Assembly (NCBI GenBank): GCA_963082975.1
Contig: OY720350.1
Coordinates: forward strand, 13,238,910 to 13,302,909
Direction: 5' to 3'
DNA: 64,000 nucleotides
DNA from: Labia minor
Taxonomy: Eukaryota; Arthropoda; Insecta; Dermaptera; Spongiphoridae
Shown here: piece after piece, positions 1 through 11,001 of the stretch
Layout: the number at the start of each line of letters is the position of its first letter
Numbering within the stretch: the stretch's first letter is position 1
The notes under the pieces: generated by a model
Seen by the model: the letters and a program-made list of their open reading frames with translations, nothing else
Databases searched by the model: none
Told to the model about the DNA's origin: nothing
Position numbers and translations under genes: made by a program

Positions 1-355
1 AATATCCATAATTAAAATGTAAGTACATGTGATAATAATGAGAATTTGAGAGTAAAAAACAACTTCGTCATAAGTCGTTGTAACGACGATAGCATTGTTA
101 GATTCATTACTAGACTTGTTCTAGGATGGATAACAACTAAGTTAACAGGTCACGTAGGAGGTTATGGGGATTCAAGTCTCTTCAAATTAAACCACCTACA
201 ACACAATTTCTGTTGGAGTACATAAGATTTTATTATATTTCCTTTTCAGCATGTAATCCAGAATAAGCTTATTCAGATTTTGAAATATCAAATTTACGCT
301 TAAATATTTATAAAGTATATGTTTAGAAAGTTTCTTAATGATATTCCAAAACTTA

Positions 356-389
<34 letters not shown>

Positions 390-502
390 TATATACATAT
401 ACTTACTTACAAATCTATTTATTTATTTTTTAATATCATTTTTTTTCTTGTTTCGATGAATAATATTTTAATTAAGTTCTTTAGTTTATACATTTATATG
501 GG
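1..502. other. AT-rich intergenic DNA, no gene seen
   Basis: I see no coding signal. The stretch holds a (TA)n microsatellite at about 359-388 and simple AT-rich sequence. Confidence 0.6.
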
Positions 503-1047
503 GTTTGTTCAAAAAAAGGTTAATTTTGAATTATTTCGTAAAGTATTTATTTATTCATTAATATCCATTTTGTTTTTCCACAATTCCGATCGCTCGAGCC
601 GTTCACGCAAAGGTTGCATAACTTCCTTGTAGTATTCCTTATTAACAGTACGACTGTTGGCAAGAACTCATGATTCACCATGCCATTGTAAGCGAAGAAA
701 ACAGTGAGCAAAACCTTGACATTTGATCGAACTTGGCGTGCCTTTTTAAAGCGCTGTACCACCTATAAACATTTTTTTGAGACAAACAAATGTCACAGTC
801 AACATTTTAAGGCGTTGAAGCACTATTCACTACATATTCTTTGATCCATTTCTTTAATTAAAGAACGCTCAAAAACGTGACTAACATTTTCACTTGTCAA
901 AAACAAACTACAAGTCCAAAATGGCTGATAATGTCAAGATATGAAAAACATATGTGTACCAACATTTCAAAACAAAAATTTTGGTAATCCAATATGCAAA
1001 CAGCATGCGAAAATTTAAAATTCACCTTTTCTTTTGAACATGTCTCG
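503..1047 (-). mobile_element. internally deleted mariner-like element
   Basis: The left end (about 506-538) and the reverse complement of the right end (about 1009-1045) share an imperfect inverted repeat: a GTTCAAAA core, then AAGGTTAATTTTGAATT on the left and AAGGTGAATTTTAAATT on the right. Between them, on the minus strand, is one piece of a mariner-type transposase. The element is about 545 bp, whereas a full mariner is about 1.3 kb, so most of the gene is lost. I did not resolve the exact ends or a TA duplication. Confidence 0.7.
547..775 (-). pseudogene. mariner-like transposase fragment (central catalytic part)
   Basis: The minus-strand frame reads KKARQVRSNVKVLLTVFF, then a stretch equivalent to the family's GMVHHEFLP segment. 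That is the part of mariner-family transposases between the first and second catalytic aspartates. After one frameshift the other frame continues with NKEYYKEVMQPLRERLERS, also typical. Neither the first aspartate motif nor the HDNAPxH motif is present, so it is a nonfunctional remnant. The assignment rests on remembered family pattern, not on a search. Confidence 0.7.
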
Positions 1048-1129
1048 AATATATTATTTTAGTTGATGAGGACATGTTTTAAAAAAATAATTTTTATTTT
1101 GAAAATAATATATCATATACATATACATA

Positions 1130-1425
1130 TATTTGAGGCAGGTCCTGTTCTGCGGCTGTCGAGTATTGGGCTCACAAGGGTCATGAGATATTTTGGCCAT
1201 CTTACCCGCGCCAATGATGGATTTGAACGGATCGTGAAGGTGGAGGGTTCACGAATACGGGGCAGGTTACCGTCCAGATGGACCGATCAAATAGGAGAGG
1301 CTACTGTGGAGGTTCGCGATCGCTCTAGATGGAGAAGGGTGCTTCACAAACTAAAAATTGTGGGAGCATGGAGATAATAAGAAGAAAGTGACGAAGAAGA
1401 AGAAGAAGATACATATATTTTAAAC
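1130..1425 (+). pseudogene. 3' end of an RTE-type LINE (ORF C-terminus plus AAG-rich tail)
   Basis: The frame ending at 1377 contains MRYFGHLTRANDGFER, then GRLPSRWTDQI and RSRWRRVLHKL. This is the order seen at the C-terminus of many RTE-like endonuclease/reverse transcriptases (RxFGHxxR, then GRPxxRWxDxI, then RxxWR). The stop is followed by a (GAA)n-rich tail at about 1380-1412, which fits a LINE 3' end with a short-repeat tail. Everything upstream (endonuclease and RT) is missing, as expected for a 5'-truncated insertion. GC content is clearly above the flanks. Confidence 0.75.
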
Positions 1426-1671
1426 AAGAAATTGAAATTTTTTAAAAAAACAATTCTTAACATTTAGATTAAATATTTATAAAAATCAGTATTCTCTCCT
1501 TTTTTTTTGTTTATCCCTAAATATATATATATATATATTTAAAACTTGAATTAAAATGAGTAAATTATAATATCTTAGTTTTTATTTTTAGTTTAATTGC
1601 CCAATTATTAATTACTACTATATTTTACGTGAAAAATTTCCGACAATGAATACAAAATTAATACTTTTTAA

Positions 1672-1936
1672 ATTACCACTTCCGGTTTCCGGATATACAT
1701 CAAAAGTTGATGAATTCATAGTACTGATGCATTAAGTAAATATACCAAATTTTATTAAAATCCGTTAAGCCATTTCAAACTGTCCACGTCTATACAGGCA
1801 CACAACGGACAGATATCATGCTAAAAATACTTTTTTCGGTTGACAAAATGCATGATTCGTGGAGATAAGTAAAAATCTCCACACGTGAAATTTGGAGTGA
1901 AAACAATACATTCCCTTCCTATCGTCGGTCGGTAAA
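1672..1936 (+). repeat. dispersed repeat family A, 3' long-form segment
   Basis: The segment begins CCACTTCCGGTTTCCGGATA and runs through AAATATACCAAATTTTATTA, a cacacaacggacagatatcat stretch (1799-1819), a GTGGAGATAAGTAAAAATCTCCAC hairpin region (1859-1882) and ends TATCGTCGGTCGGTAAAAAA. The same order recurs near 34.2, 48.6, 51.9 and 63.2 kb, so this is a mobile or amplified repeat. There is no open reading frame. The element class is unknown. Confidence 0.8.
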
Positions 1937-2455
1937 AAATATTTAATTATAAGAATTACATTTTCTTTATTAAATCTTTGTTTATTTATATTTATTTAAT
2001 AATTTTTAAATTAAAATGAAAATTCCATTTAATTATTTAATGGAAAGAAATATAGAGAACAATTTACTTATAATCAATAAAATCCATGTACTATAGGTAT
2101 ATACATGTATATTATATACATACCTATTTAAAGGTAAATATAAAATAATTCTATATACTATTCTATTATTTATTATGAAACATTAAAAAGAAATTATTAT
2201 ATTTGCACAAATAAAGAGAGAGAGAGAAAGAGAGACATCATAGAATTTGTTGAAAATTACGATTAAATGGATAATTAAATGAATTATAGATTAAATAAAT
2301 TGATTTGAATTATCTATAAAGCAACGCGTTATTATTATTCCATTGAGAATGTATAAAAACAATTTTTATTTTTTTTTTAATATAAACATTTTACTTTTAC
2401 CTTTACTACATAGGTATATACATATATACCTAAATACAATATACTCGTATATATA
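1937..2455. other. AT-rich intergenic DNA, no gene seen
   Basis: Only A/T-rich simple sequence is visible, with a short (GA)n tract at about 2215-2235. Confidence 0.6.
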
Positions 2456-3294
2456 CCACGGTAAGGACAATAACCAAGGTGATTGAGACCATAAAAACAA
2501 AACGGGTTACAAATTTATAAATTTCATTTCAGATTATTCAAAATACATCCCTTCCTCATTGATACATCTTTCAAATCTTTTGTAAAATGAATTGAAGCAT
2601 AAATAGAAGTCATTCTTTTGGAGCCCCTTTAGGGCCGCGTTTACGTAATTCTGGAAAACGCTCTCCCTTCATGGTCATTTTTAGTTTAATGAATAGCCAA
2701 AAGTCAGCTGGGGCTAAATCATGAGAATATGGAGGATGGGCCTTAAGAACAACGCCTTTTTCACCAAAAACTCGGTCACAATTAGGCACTAGTGCTCAGG
2801 AGCGTTGTCGTGCAATAGCCTCCATGAGCCTCATGATACTCACGGCGAATTCGAGCGATTCTCTTCAGCAAAACGATCCAAGACCTTCAAATAGTATTCT
2901 CCATTGACCGTCTGCCCTTGGGGAGTGAATTCTTGATGAATGATCCCTTTAGCATCAAAAAAACTGTCAAAAGGGTCTGCTTTTGAAGCCGGACTTTGCA
3001 AACCATTTAAAAATGTTCTTGGCTTCCTCTCCGTGTACTTTTTAAATCATTTCAAATGTTTCTGTGGCTGTTTTTCCAAGCTTGAAACAGAATTTGATGT
3101 TGGCGCGAAGTTGGAGGGTAGGATTCATGGTTTCTTTGTGACAAGGTAGAAAAAGTTGATCTGAAAAAAATTGGATTTCTGAAAAAGTATCAACACTAGA
3201 AAACTAATTTTTTTTTTTTGGTTTTGATATCTTGGGTGTAGCGCCGTGAAAAGGAGTTACAGCACCACTCACCTTGGTTATTGTCCACACCGTG
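2456..3294 (-). mobile_element. mariner-like element with inverted ends, internally deleted
   Basis: Left end at 2456 and right end at 3294 carry inverted repeats with the common core GGACAATAACCAAGGTGA behind a CACGGT end; TA flanks the right end. Total length is about 839 bp against about 1.3 kb for a full mariner. The interior encodes a broken transposase on the minus strand. Confidence 0.8.
2545..3143 (-). pseudogene. mariner-like transposase, internally deleted and frameshifted
   Basis: Read on the minus strand, the start near 3131 gives MNPTLQLRANIKFCFKLGK and ATETFEMI, the usual helix-turn-helix N-terminus of one mariner lineage. It hits a stop where the family reads LK and then jumps to a middle segment reading GIIHQEFTPQGQTVNGEYY. 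The C-terminal part has HPPYSHDLAPADFWLF, containing the third catalytic aspartate, and ends in a frame with RFERCINEEGMYFE. Several stops and frameshifts and a missing first-aspartate segment make it nonfunctional. Confidence 0.75.
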
Positions 3295-4240
3295 TATATA
3301 TATACTTATATACTATACTTATATCGAATAAATAAAAAAAAATGTATTATATAGATTAAAATTCCTTATTAATTTATACACTGTTAGAAATGTTCTTCAA
3401 ATTTTGCTTTGCTTATCTGTTTTCTTTTCTATTCAAACTTTAATTATATAGTAAATTAATAATACAATGAAGTTGGACACCCGTTCAGGTATTAACACGA
3501 TAATCGTGTATATATTGAAAAGGGAAACTCACGAATTAAATTGAAATTTCATCTCTATTCAATTACATCTAACAATACACTGACGTCAGTCCTGACTGGA
3601 AGTATAATAATAACATCATCGTAATAATCTAATTATCTTGATTGCATAACCCACTATCGAAGGATCAATATTATTAAATTACAGAAAAATTGAAAATAGT
3701 CTTGACTTATTATTATTATTACTAATATTTATGAATTAATAATATCCATATTGAATGATTGCTTTTTAGATTAAGATTTCATGTTTTTTTGTTTTGTTTT
3801 TGATTGTCAATTTTTTTTATTTTATGTTCAATCAAAATCTATTCATGTCTTGAAAATGGAAATTTGGTTGATGAGATTTTCCCACTCAACAAACTTCATT
3901 GCCAGTTAAACGGGTAATAATTGAAGATAATGAACTAGTTTCGGGACTAATTTAGCTATTAATTTCCACTTAAGAACACAGATTCTATGATAGCTTAATT
4001 TTATAAGAAATAAATAAATAAATGATAGATAGACCATTTTATTGTATTAAAATGATTAAATTAAATTAATGAGTTATCATTTCCATCAAAAATTAATTTA
4101 TAGAATTAAAAAAATAAATAAATAAATAAATAAAATAAAATAAAAGTTTATGTCATTGGTTAAATAACCAATCAATGAGTCAAATTTCGAATTTATTTTA
4201 CAAATGATTTTATAAATATCATCGTGATCATCATTTAAGA
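3295..4240. other. AT-rich intergenic DNA, no gene seen
   Basis: No coding or structured feature is evident apart from an (AAAT)n tract at about 4108-4140. Confidence 0.6.
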
Positions 4241-4512
4241 CAGAGGTGTCTAAACTGCGATCCAAAACCCTTTGAGATGCGTCCCAAACGCAAATTATGA
4301 GAATATTTAAATTTTTTCAATATGGTTCTATAATAAAAAAAGGTAATGGGATTAGACTTTTAAATATTTCCAACTTTTTAAAATTTTTGAATATGGTTCT
4401 AACAAAAAAAAGGTAAAATTATATAATATTATATAATATTATATATTATACCCAGCAAATTTTTGTTTTTTTTCAATATGACCCTCGAATGGTCATAATT
4501 TAGACACCCCTG
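4241..4512. mobile_element. hAT-type MITE with perfect 8-bp target duplication
   Basis: The element starts CAGAGGTGTCTAAACT and ends in the inverse of CAGGGGTGTCTAAATT. Both sides are flanked by the identical octamer ATTTAAGA (4233-4240 and 4513-4520), the 8-bp duplication expected of hAT transposases. The 272-bp interior is AT-rich and has no reading frame, so it must have been moved in trans. Confidence 0.9.
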
Positions 4513-4520
4513 ATTTAAGA

Positions 4521-5446
4521 TCTCATTATACCAATTAATTAATATTTTAATTTCAATTCCAAATATTTAACAATAATTATTTTTTAATTCTATTTTATTA
4601 AAAATATAAAAAAAATAAATATTTAGGTATATTATTCTTTTCAGAAAACTACCCTCTCTTTCTTTTTTTTCTTTTTAATTGAATGAAAATATAAATAGAT
4701 CTTATTAAATTATTTTTTCAAAAGATTTTTATCTCTATATTCAAATTTATAAATATCAATTTATTTTGTTATTTATATCATAATTTTTTGAAAGATGTCT
4801 ATACATGTGAAAGAGATTCGATAAATAGCTAAAAATATATAAACGGAAATGTCACTGATTAGAATAGAATAGCTTTTCTCTCTCTCCCTCTCTCTACCTC
4901 ATTAAAGGAAAGGTTATAAATTTATGTACTGTTTATAATTTGGTAAAAAAATTCATAAGATAATATTTGATTTTATTTATTAATTAATTTTTCTTGAATG
5001 CTATTTGGTTATAAAATGAAATAACATACATTAAAAGGTTCAACCTATGTGTTCAGCCAAACAACGAGTTGAACTTTACTATTAATGAGTAAAGTTTTTT
5101 TTTTCTTTTGTCGGTTCAGACAAAACTCTTTATTAAGATTTTGGTCCCATGAAAGTTTTTCTTTAAAAGTTCCTAATTGAGTGATTCCACCCTTCAAAAT
5201 GAAATCAATCTTTTCTGTTTTTCTTTCATTTTTCTTCTAATAGAAAGTGATTGAAAATGAATTTATTTGATCAATGAAATAATAAATGCCTTAGTTAAGT
5301 TGAATATTTATAAAAAGTAATATCTAAAAAAATAAATAAATAAAATAAAAAGACATTATTTAATCTTGAAAATAAAATGGGTTCTACTCTGTTTTAAGAG
5401 GATTTCTGAGATTCTAGAATTGAGAAGAGATCTTCAAGCTTAACTC

Positions 5447-5448
<2 letters not shown>
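4521..5448. other. AT-rich intergenic DNA, no gene seen
   Basis: No gene or repeat structure was recognised here; short pyrimidine runs only. Confidence 0.6.

Positions 5449-5515
<67 letters not shown>
5449..5515. repeat. compound microsatellite (CT)n(AT)n
   Basis: A CT dinucleotide run passes directly into an AT dinucleotide run, ending just before the SINE-like element at 5516. Confidence 0.95.
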
Positions 5516-5519
<4 letters not shown>

Positions 5520-5795
5520 AGGCAGCTAGCCGAGCGTGTAGCGTAACAATTTTCTACACAAGAAGTCAGCATTCGATTTCAACTAAGAACAAATTTTTCT
5601 AATAAATTCTATTTAACAACCTGCCTCCGGCTCCAAGAACTGTCAGTTCTTGATTCTATACATGCGGAAGGCAACCGGAAACCATTGCATTAACATTCCC
5701 AAGAAAAATCATCATAGTTGGGTAGCTTCTAAGGCTATCCTAGTCATGATGATGGTTAAACTCCGAAGGGAGACGGCCCCTTAAGAAGAAGAATA
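5516..5795 (+). mobile_element. SINE-like element with AAG tail
   Basis: The 5' part (GGCAGCTAGCCGAGCGTGTA) resembles a tRNA-type A box region and is shared with the element at 18.23 kb, including the following ATTTTCTACACA and AAATTTTTCTAATAAATTC segments. The 3' end runs GACGGCCCCTTAAGAAGAAG, similar in style to the RTE-type LINE tail at 1.4 kb. No reading frame is present. An alternative reading is a LINE reduced to its two ends (see the 18.23-kb entry). Confidence 0.65.
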
Positions 5796-8225
5796 TATAT
5801 ATATGGAAATTAATAAGTATTGTATAAGTAATTATGTATAAGTACATAATTTTACCAATTTAAACCCAAAAATAATCTTATTTGAATTTTTGGAAAAAGA
5901 AATTCAAATTAAATTTATAATTAATTTTATCCCACAACAACAAATGTCAAAATATAATATATTTATTATATTAATTTAAATAATGAAAATCAATATTTCT
6001 TATAAAATATATATAGATATGTTTATTAAATTATTTTATTAAAATGTAGGTAGGGGTATATAATTAGATATGTTAACTTTGATTGAATTTTTTTTTTTTC
6101 TAAAATTCATAATTTTTAAATAATGTTAATTAAAAAAAACATAGATTTATCTATAAATATATCAAACTTCAAAGATGAAATAAATTTAAAATATACAAAG
6201 AGTTAATTATAAACAATAAAAAAATGATTTATAAATAAAAAAAATAGATAAAAATAAATAAAAAAAATCCTCTGTCATTTTCGTTGTTTTATAAAATTAA
6301 TCAACTCTTTGTACTTTGCTTTTCATTTCATTTTTAAAATTCAAATTATTTATTTCCATTTCATAATTACCTATAATCACCATATTAAAATAATAATTAA
6401 ATTTTTATTTGTATTTCAATGAGAGATTGTGATTGTGTTTAAATTATTATTGATATTATTATTATTTTAATTTAATAATTATGATTTGGAAAAAATAGAT
6501 CTATGGCTGGTTATATCAATTTCTATTTGCTCTATATAATCGTAATAAATAGAACAATTTTGAAAAGGAAATAAATAAAAAATTAATACATTATACTTAA
6601 TTTATTAAATTGTTTTAGTGTGGTATGTATGTATATATATATATATATATATGAATTTTAGCTCTATAAAGGAAGTATATTGCATAGAAATCAAATGAAA
6701 ACTAAAAGAGCCCAACTTTTTTAGTTGAATATGAAGCAATTAATCCATAAACTTTGTCAGGCTTATAGAAAAATTATTTTATTCTTTTTAGTGCAATTTT
6801 GATTTGATAAATTTATTTAATATAACAAGAGAAATAGAAAAGATGAAGTTATACAAAAATTTGCAAATTGAATAAAATATTTTTAATTACGTTCAAAATG
6901 AAAATTTATCCTGAAATATGCTTCAGAATCCGTTGAAAAAAAATTAATCGAAGCAATACAAAAGGAGTTTGTTACTAAAAGTAATTAACCGCTAATTGTA
7001 TTACAATTAATTAATTATAATTCAATTATATTTCTTCTTTACCTTCTAGGTATCGATTGAAATATCTATAAAAATTTTCAAAAGTCTATCTCTATCTATC
7101 TCAATTTAAAGATAATGAAAAATCGATTTCAATTTGTCAAAAGAGTGAACAGACGGAGAGACAAACGCCAAGTGAAGTTGAGAAAAACGTTATAATAAAT
7201 TTTAATCAACTAATTTGTAGGAGTAATAGAAAATGTCCAATGATTACATTATATTTGTATGAAAATATTATATTAATATATCAGACAGCAATGTTTTGTT
7301 TCTCTGAAAATTTGTTTTATCGGATAGGGTCCCTTGTGTTCCCAGAAGGGCGAAAAGCTTCCCTTAAGTGCACAAGAACCTTTCATTCTCGAATTATATA
7401 TTCTAAGACAGCGCAACCCTTTATTTATGACATACTCCGTTTGTCGTTGTTGTTGACACATGATTAATGTTTTTTTTTCTAAGAAACACCTTTTTAAGAG
7501 GATGTGGGAAAGATCCTCTAATATTTTTCAATTATTTCTTTCAAATTCTAATCTATAGAATGCCATTCATTGTGATAAAAAAGTATCTCAATTTACTATA
7601 TTCAAGTTGAATGTCGTTAAAAATGATATTATCTTTTTGTGAATATATATTTTTTTTTTTTGAGATTGAGGGATCAAATTCACTTGATTTAAGATTTAGT
7701 AATAATATTCTAATAATATAAAGAGCAATTAAAGTGAGCTCAACTCCCTAAAATATGTTTTTTTAATAATTATTTAAAGAATTAATTTAATTGAATTACA
7801 AAACACAAAATAACAAATCATCAAAACCAAAAAATAAATTGTTATAATATTGATTTTCTGAAAATAGAGAATATAAATTTAATGACAGTGAATGAATTCA
7901 AAATTGTAGTTTAGTAGCAGTTGTCAATCTTACAGGCATCTCTTAAAAATCAATTATTCAATGAATATCAGGAGGAAAGAAATTAATTTTATTATATTAA
8001 AGTGAAACTGTAAATAAGTAATCTCTGAGGTTAAATTAATTAAATTATTTAGTAAATCAAGCAGAAAATTTAATAAATAATTTATATTTTTTTTAACTTT
8101 TCCATATTACCTGCCTACATACTTTATAATTAATTTTTTTTTTATAAACACTCTTATATAAAAAAAACAATCTTACAGTTTGAAGAGACTGGTTCAGGAT
8201 AGGATTACTTGAAGGGAGAGAAAAA
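5796..8225. other. AT-rich intergenic DNA; one less AT-rich patch at 7312-7470
   Basis: No gene is recognised. A short region at 7312-7470 is noticeably richer in G and C and has open frames of 62-75 codons on both strands, but neither resembles a known family. (TA)n occurs at about 6629-6651. Confidence 0.5.
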
Positions 8226-8940
8226 AAAAATAATAATAATAATAATAAAGTAGAAGGGAGATGAGAAGCAAGAGGAGAAATAAGGAAAAGGATAAAATTA
8301 AGAGAGGAAAGGGGACAGTCTGCTAGCGTTGATGGAGATATAGCTAGGGTCCAATTGCCAGTAAGTCGTGAGGTTGAAGTCTTTTAAGTCTTCTTGTCAA
8401 GTTGTCAGTACGAGTAAATCGTCTGGCGATTTGGTTTTGATGATTAATGAGACGATTGTGATACTTAATGCTATATTGATGTATGACTTCGGTGACCAGG
8501 GGGATGTTTAACTCTTTGTGAAGATGGATAACGGGAAAGTAACGGGAGGCGCCGACTATGGTCCTAAGGACAGCGTTCTGGAACCTCTGAATGATATTGA
8601 GATTGGATGTTTTAGAGGTTCCCCACAATTGACATCCGTAGGTCCATATCGGCTGAATGATTGTTTTATAAATGAGAATTTTGTAATGAAAGATGTGATT
8701 CCCGCTTAAGCAGCCAGCGGAGCTGACTAAACCTAAGCGAGAGTTGTTTTTTTTTTATTTTGATGAAATAAGATACTTCCAAGTCAGTCTTCTATCTACG
8801 TATATACCTAAGTATTTGGCAAAGTCTCTTTGTGGAATAATAGTGTAGGGCGAGACTCTGTTTAGAGTGAACGTCACATGAGTTGATTTAGTCTCGTTAA
8901 CTACCATTCTCCATCTAGCCAGCCAAGACCTAATAAGATC
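8226..8940 (-). pseudogene. 5'-truncated Jockey-like LINE: RT C-terminal region
   Basis: The minus-strand frame passes through WRMVVNETKSTHVTFTL, then FAKYLGIYVDRRLTWK, which is the thumb-adjacent region of Jockey-clade reverse transcriptases (KINxxKSxxVxFTL ... VKYLGxxLDxRLTW). After a frame break it continues IYKTIIQPIWTYGCQLWGTS and FQNAVLRTIVGASRYF, the usual Jockey C-terminus, and stops at 8344. Below the stop is an AT-rich 3' end with (TTA)n at about 8231-8250. The catalytic FADD segment and everything 5' are missing. Confidence 0.85.
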
Positions 8941-9600
8941 GAGTACATCAAGTAGATGGAAAAATAATTTTCTGTACCACTTGAGGGATTTTCGAATTGT
9001 TTCTATTGAGGTAATCACCATATCGGACCGATCTACTGTCCCCATATTCCAGTTGTAGTCGACTATAGATTGCGGTTTACTTATGGGATTGTTTTTTTTG
9101 TCCTTCTTTCCTGTTGTTGCCATTGTATTCGTGTGCAGTGTAGATAGCATACACACTTCTCTCCTATCCATCCATCGCACTACAAGCATGTTATTAGTAT
9201 GCTTACTCTCAGTTTCTTCCTTTTCTAGTTTCCCTTTGAAAGCTGGCATACCTTTTCGATTTTTTCTCACTGCTCCGCACACATTCGTATTTTCTGAATG
9301 CAGAAAATCAAATAATCTGGGTCTACCGTACCAATTATCTACCCCCTTTAGATAACTAGCCATCAGTGACTGCACATCAGCACCAGAATTGCCAAAATCA
9401 CGATCTGAAATGATGTCAGTGTCAATTCCGGTGTACACTATAAAATCTAAAATGTACCCTGTTTCGCAATCGCAAATGACAAAAAATTTTATCCCAATTC
9501 TTGAACGTTTACTTGGTACAAATTGCCTGAAACCGATAGAAATACCCCTTCCGATTCAAAAGTGTATTCAAAATACCCTCTATTTCATTACTCGAAAAAT
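8935..9600 (-). pseudogene. piggyBac-type transposase, catalytic domain fragment
   Basis: The minus-strand frame reads FRQFVPSKRSRIGIKFFVIC and CETGYILDFIVYTG (in one frame). It continues as DNWYGRPRLFDFLHSE, CGAVRKNRKGMP, VVRWMDRREVCMLSTLHTN and SIVDYNWNMGTVDRSD, ending KWYRKLFFHLLDV. These are the hallmark blocks of piggyBac (DDE, TTAA-specific) transposases, including the NxxMGxVDRSD motif. The C-terminal helices and the zinc-binding end are lost where the sequence passes into the Jockey-like LINE near 8940. The N-terminal half is also absent. No TTAA-flanked ends were found. Confidence 0.85.
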
Positions 9601-10067
9601 TTTTCCGCGACGTACTCGCACTAGTCGAAGCCACCTTACAATAGCGCACTGGCGTGAGGATCACTGCCGCTGCCCCCCCGCAAATTATATGACGATGAGA
9701 CAAGGACAGACACTACTTTGAAACTAAATTTATTGTGAAGCCAATAGATGGTCCTACATGTCATACAAATTTGAAGACCAATAAACGATATACTTAAACA
9801 GGAGAGCATGATAAAATGGAGATCTATCGAAACGTAATATTGCGGGCATGTCAATAGCATGTACATTGGAATGTAATATTAAGGTCATACCAGTGAATCT
9901 GCGCCATAGATTAACTCCATTAATCATATAAATATTGTAATAATAAGATATGTTTTAATTTAATCTTTCAAAAAGACATTAGAAAAAAATACATCTATAG
10001 GATTATAGTTTCCATTTGAAGTTGAATCCACGGAAAATTACATCAAAAAGTTCAGATACCAGTACAA
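9601..10067. other. unassigned sequence between piggyBac fragment and hAT MITE
   Basis: The part up to about 9900 is somewhat richer in G and C and could be further degraded transposon; I recognise no motif in it. Confidence 0.4.
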
Positions 10068-10323
10068 AAGGGGTGTCAAACTCATGGGCTAAACAAACAA
10101 GGTTTAACTTTAGGCGGGCCGCAAACATTTTTTAAAAAATTTATTAAAAAAGTCGAAAGTGGTCGCGGGCCACAAAATTTTTTTAAAAATGTCGAAAGTC
10201 TTGTCTCGAAAAACATTTTACCTTTATTTATTTTAGAGATAAATTGACAAATTTCTTAAAAAAGTCGAAAGTGGTCGCGGGCCGCAAAAATAGTTATCGC
10301 GGGCCACGAGTTTGACACCCCTG
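10068..10323. mobile_element. hAT-type MITE (GGGGTGTCAAACTC ends)
   Basis: The inverted ends are AAGGGGTGTCAAACTC and, from the right, CAGGGGTGTCAAACTC. They are flanked by CAGTACAA (10060-10067) and CACTACAA (10324-10331), an 8-bp duplication with one difference. The interior contains repeated GTGGTCGCGGGCC blocks and no reading frame. Confidence 0.85.
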
Positions 10324-10627
10324 CACTACAATGATTTCGTTTCTAAAAGTAACTCTACTAGATGTACCAGCGTCAGGTTATAAGGTGCCACCTGAAGTAC
10401 ACGTAGGACCATAGTTTGAGAACCTCTGGTCTAGATTATTTACTTATAAACAATTTACCTATACTGTTTTCTTATTTTCACAATTATTATTTTCTTTTTT
10501 TTTTTTTGAAGTTAATCGATTTGACAATCGAAGTATTCGTATAATGGAGTTAATTTTACAAAAATAATATATTAAAATATATTAAAAGTTCTAGGAAAGC
10601 AATCATTACTCGTTATAACTTTTTTTT

Positions 10628-11001
10628 ACCGACCGATGATAGTAAGGGAGGTATTGTTTTCACACCAAATTTCACATGTGGAGATTTTTACATATCTCCA
10701 CGAATCATGCACTTTGTATTGGTTTTATCCTCGGGAAAATCATCTTTATTAGTTTTTTCTTAATTTAAAATTATATGACGTCATCCAGCCATTCATGACG
10801 TCACAGCCTGGTCTTACATATATATTATAAATAAAATAAAATTAAAAATGTTTATATTTATTATTTATGTATCCATATCTGTTTTTTATTACATTAATAG
10901 ATATATTAAAATTATTTGAAATTGTTTCTGTAGCTGGAAATTAATTTACTTGAAACCGTCGGTCGGTTCGGACCTGGCCACAGGTCAACTTATTTCATCT
11001 T
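10628..11001 (-). repeat. dispersed repeat family A, full short form (inverted copy)
   Basis: On the minus strand it starts AATAAGTTGACCTGTGGCCA, continues through CCGACCGACGGTTT, GCTGGAAATTAATTT's complement order, two TGACGTCA-type segments and a hairpin (GTGGAGAT...ATCTCCAC), and ends at ATCGGTCGGTAAAAA. It is the cleanest copy of the family and has no coding capacity. The element's ends contain the same GACCGACG motif in inverted orientation. Confidence 0.85.

Noticed and set aside
7240-7467. Overlapping frames on both strands
   Set aside because: Both are short, unrelated to known proteins and mutually overlapping; left as an unassigned patch.
10790-10805. TGACGTCA-type sites as CREB targets
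   Set aside because: They are part of repeat family A and recur in its copies, so they say nothing about local regulation.
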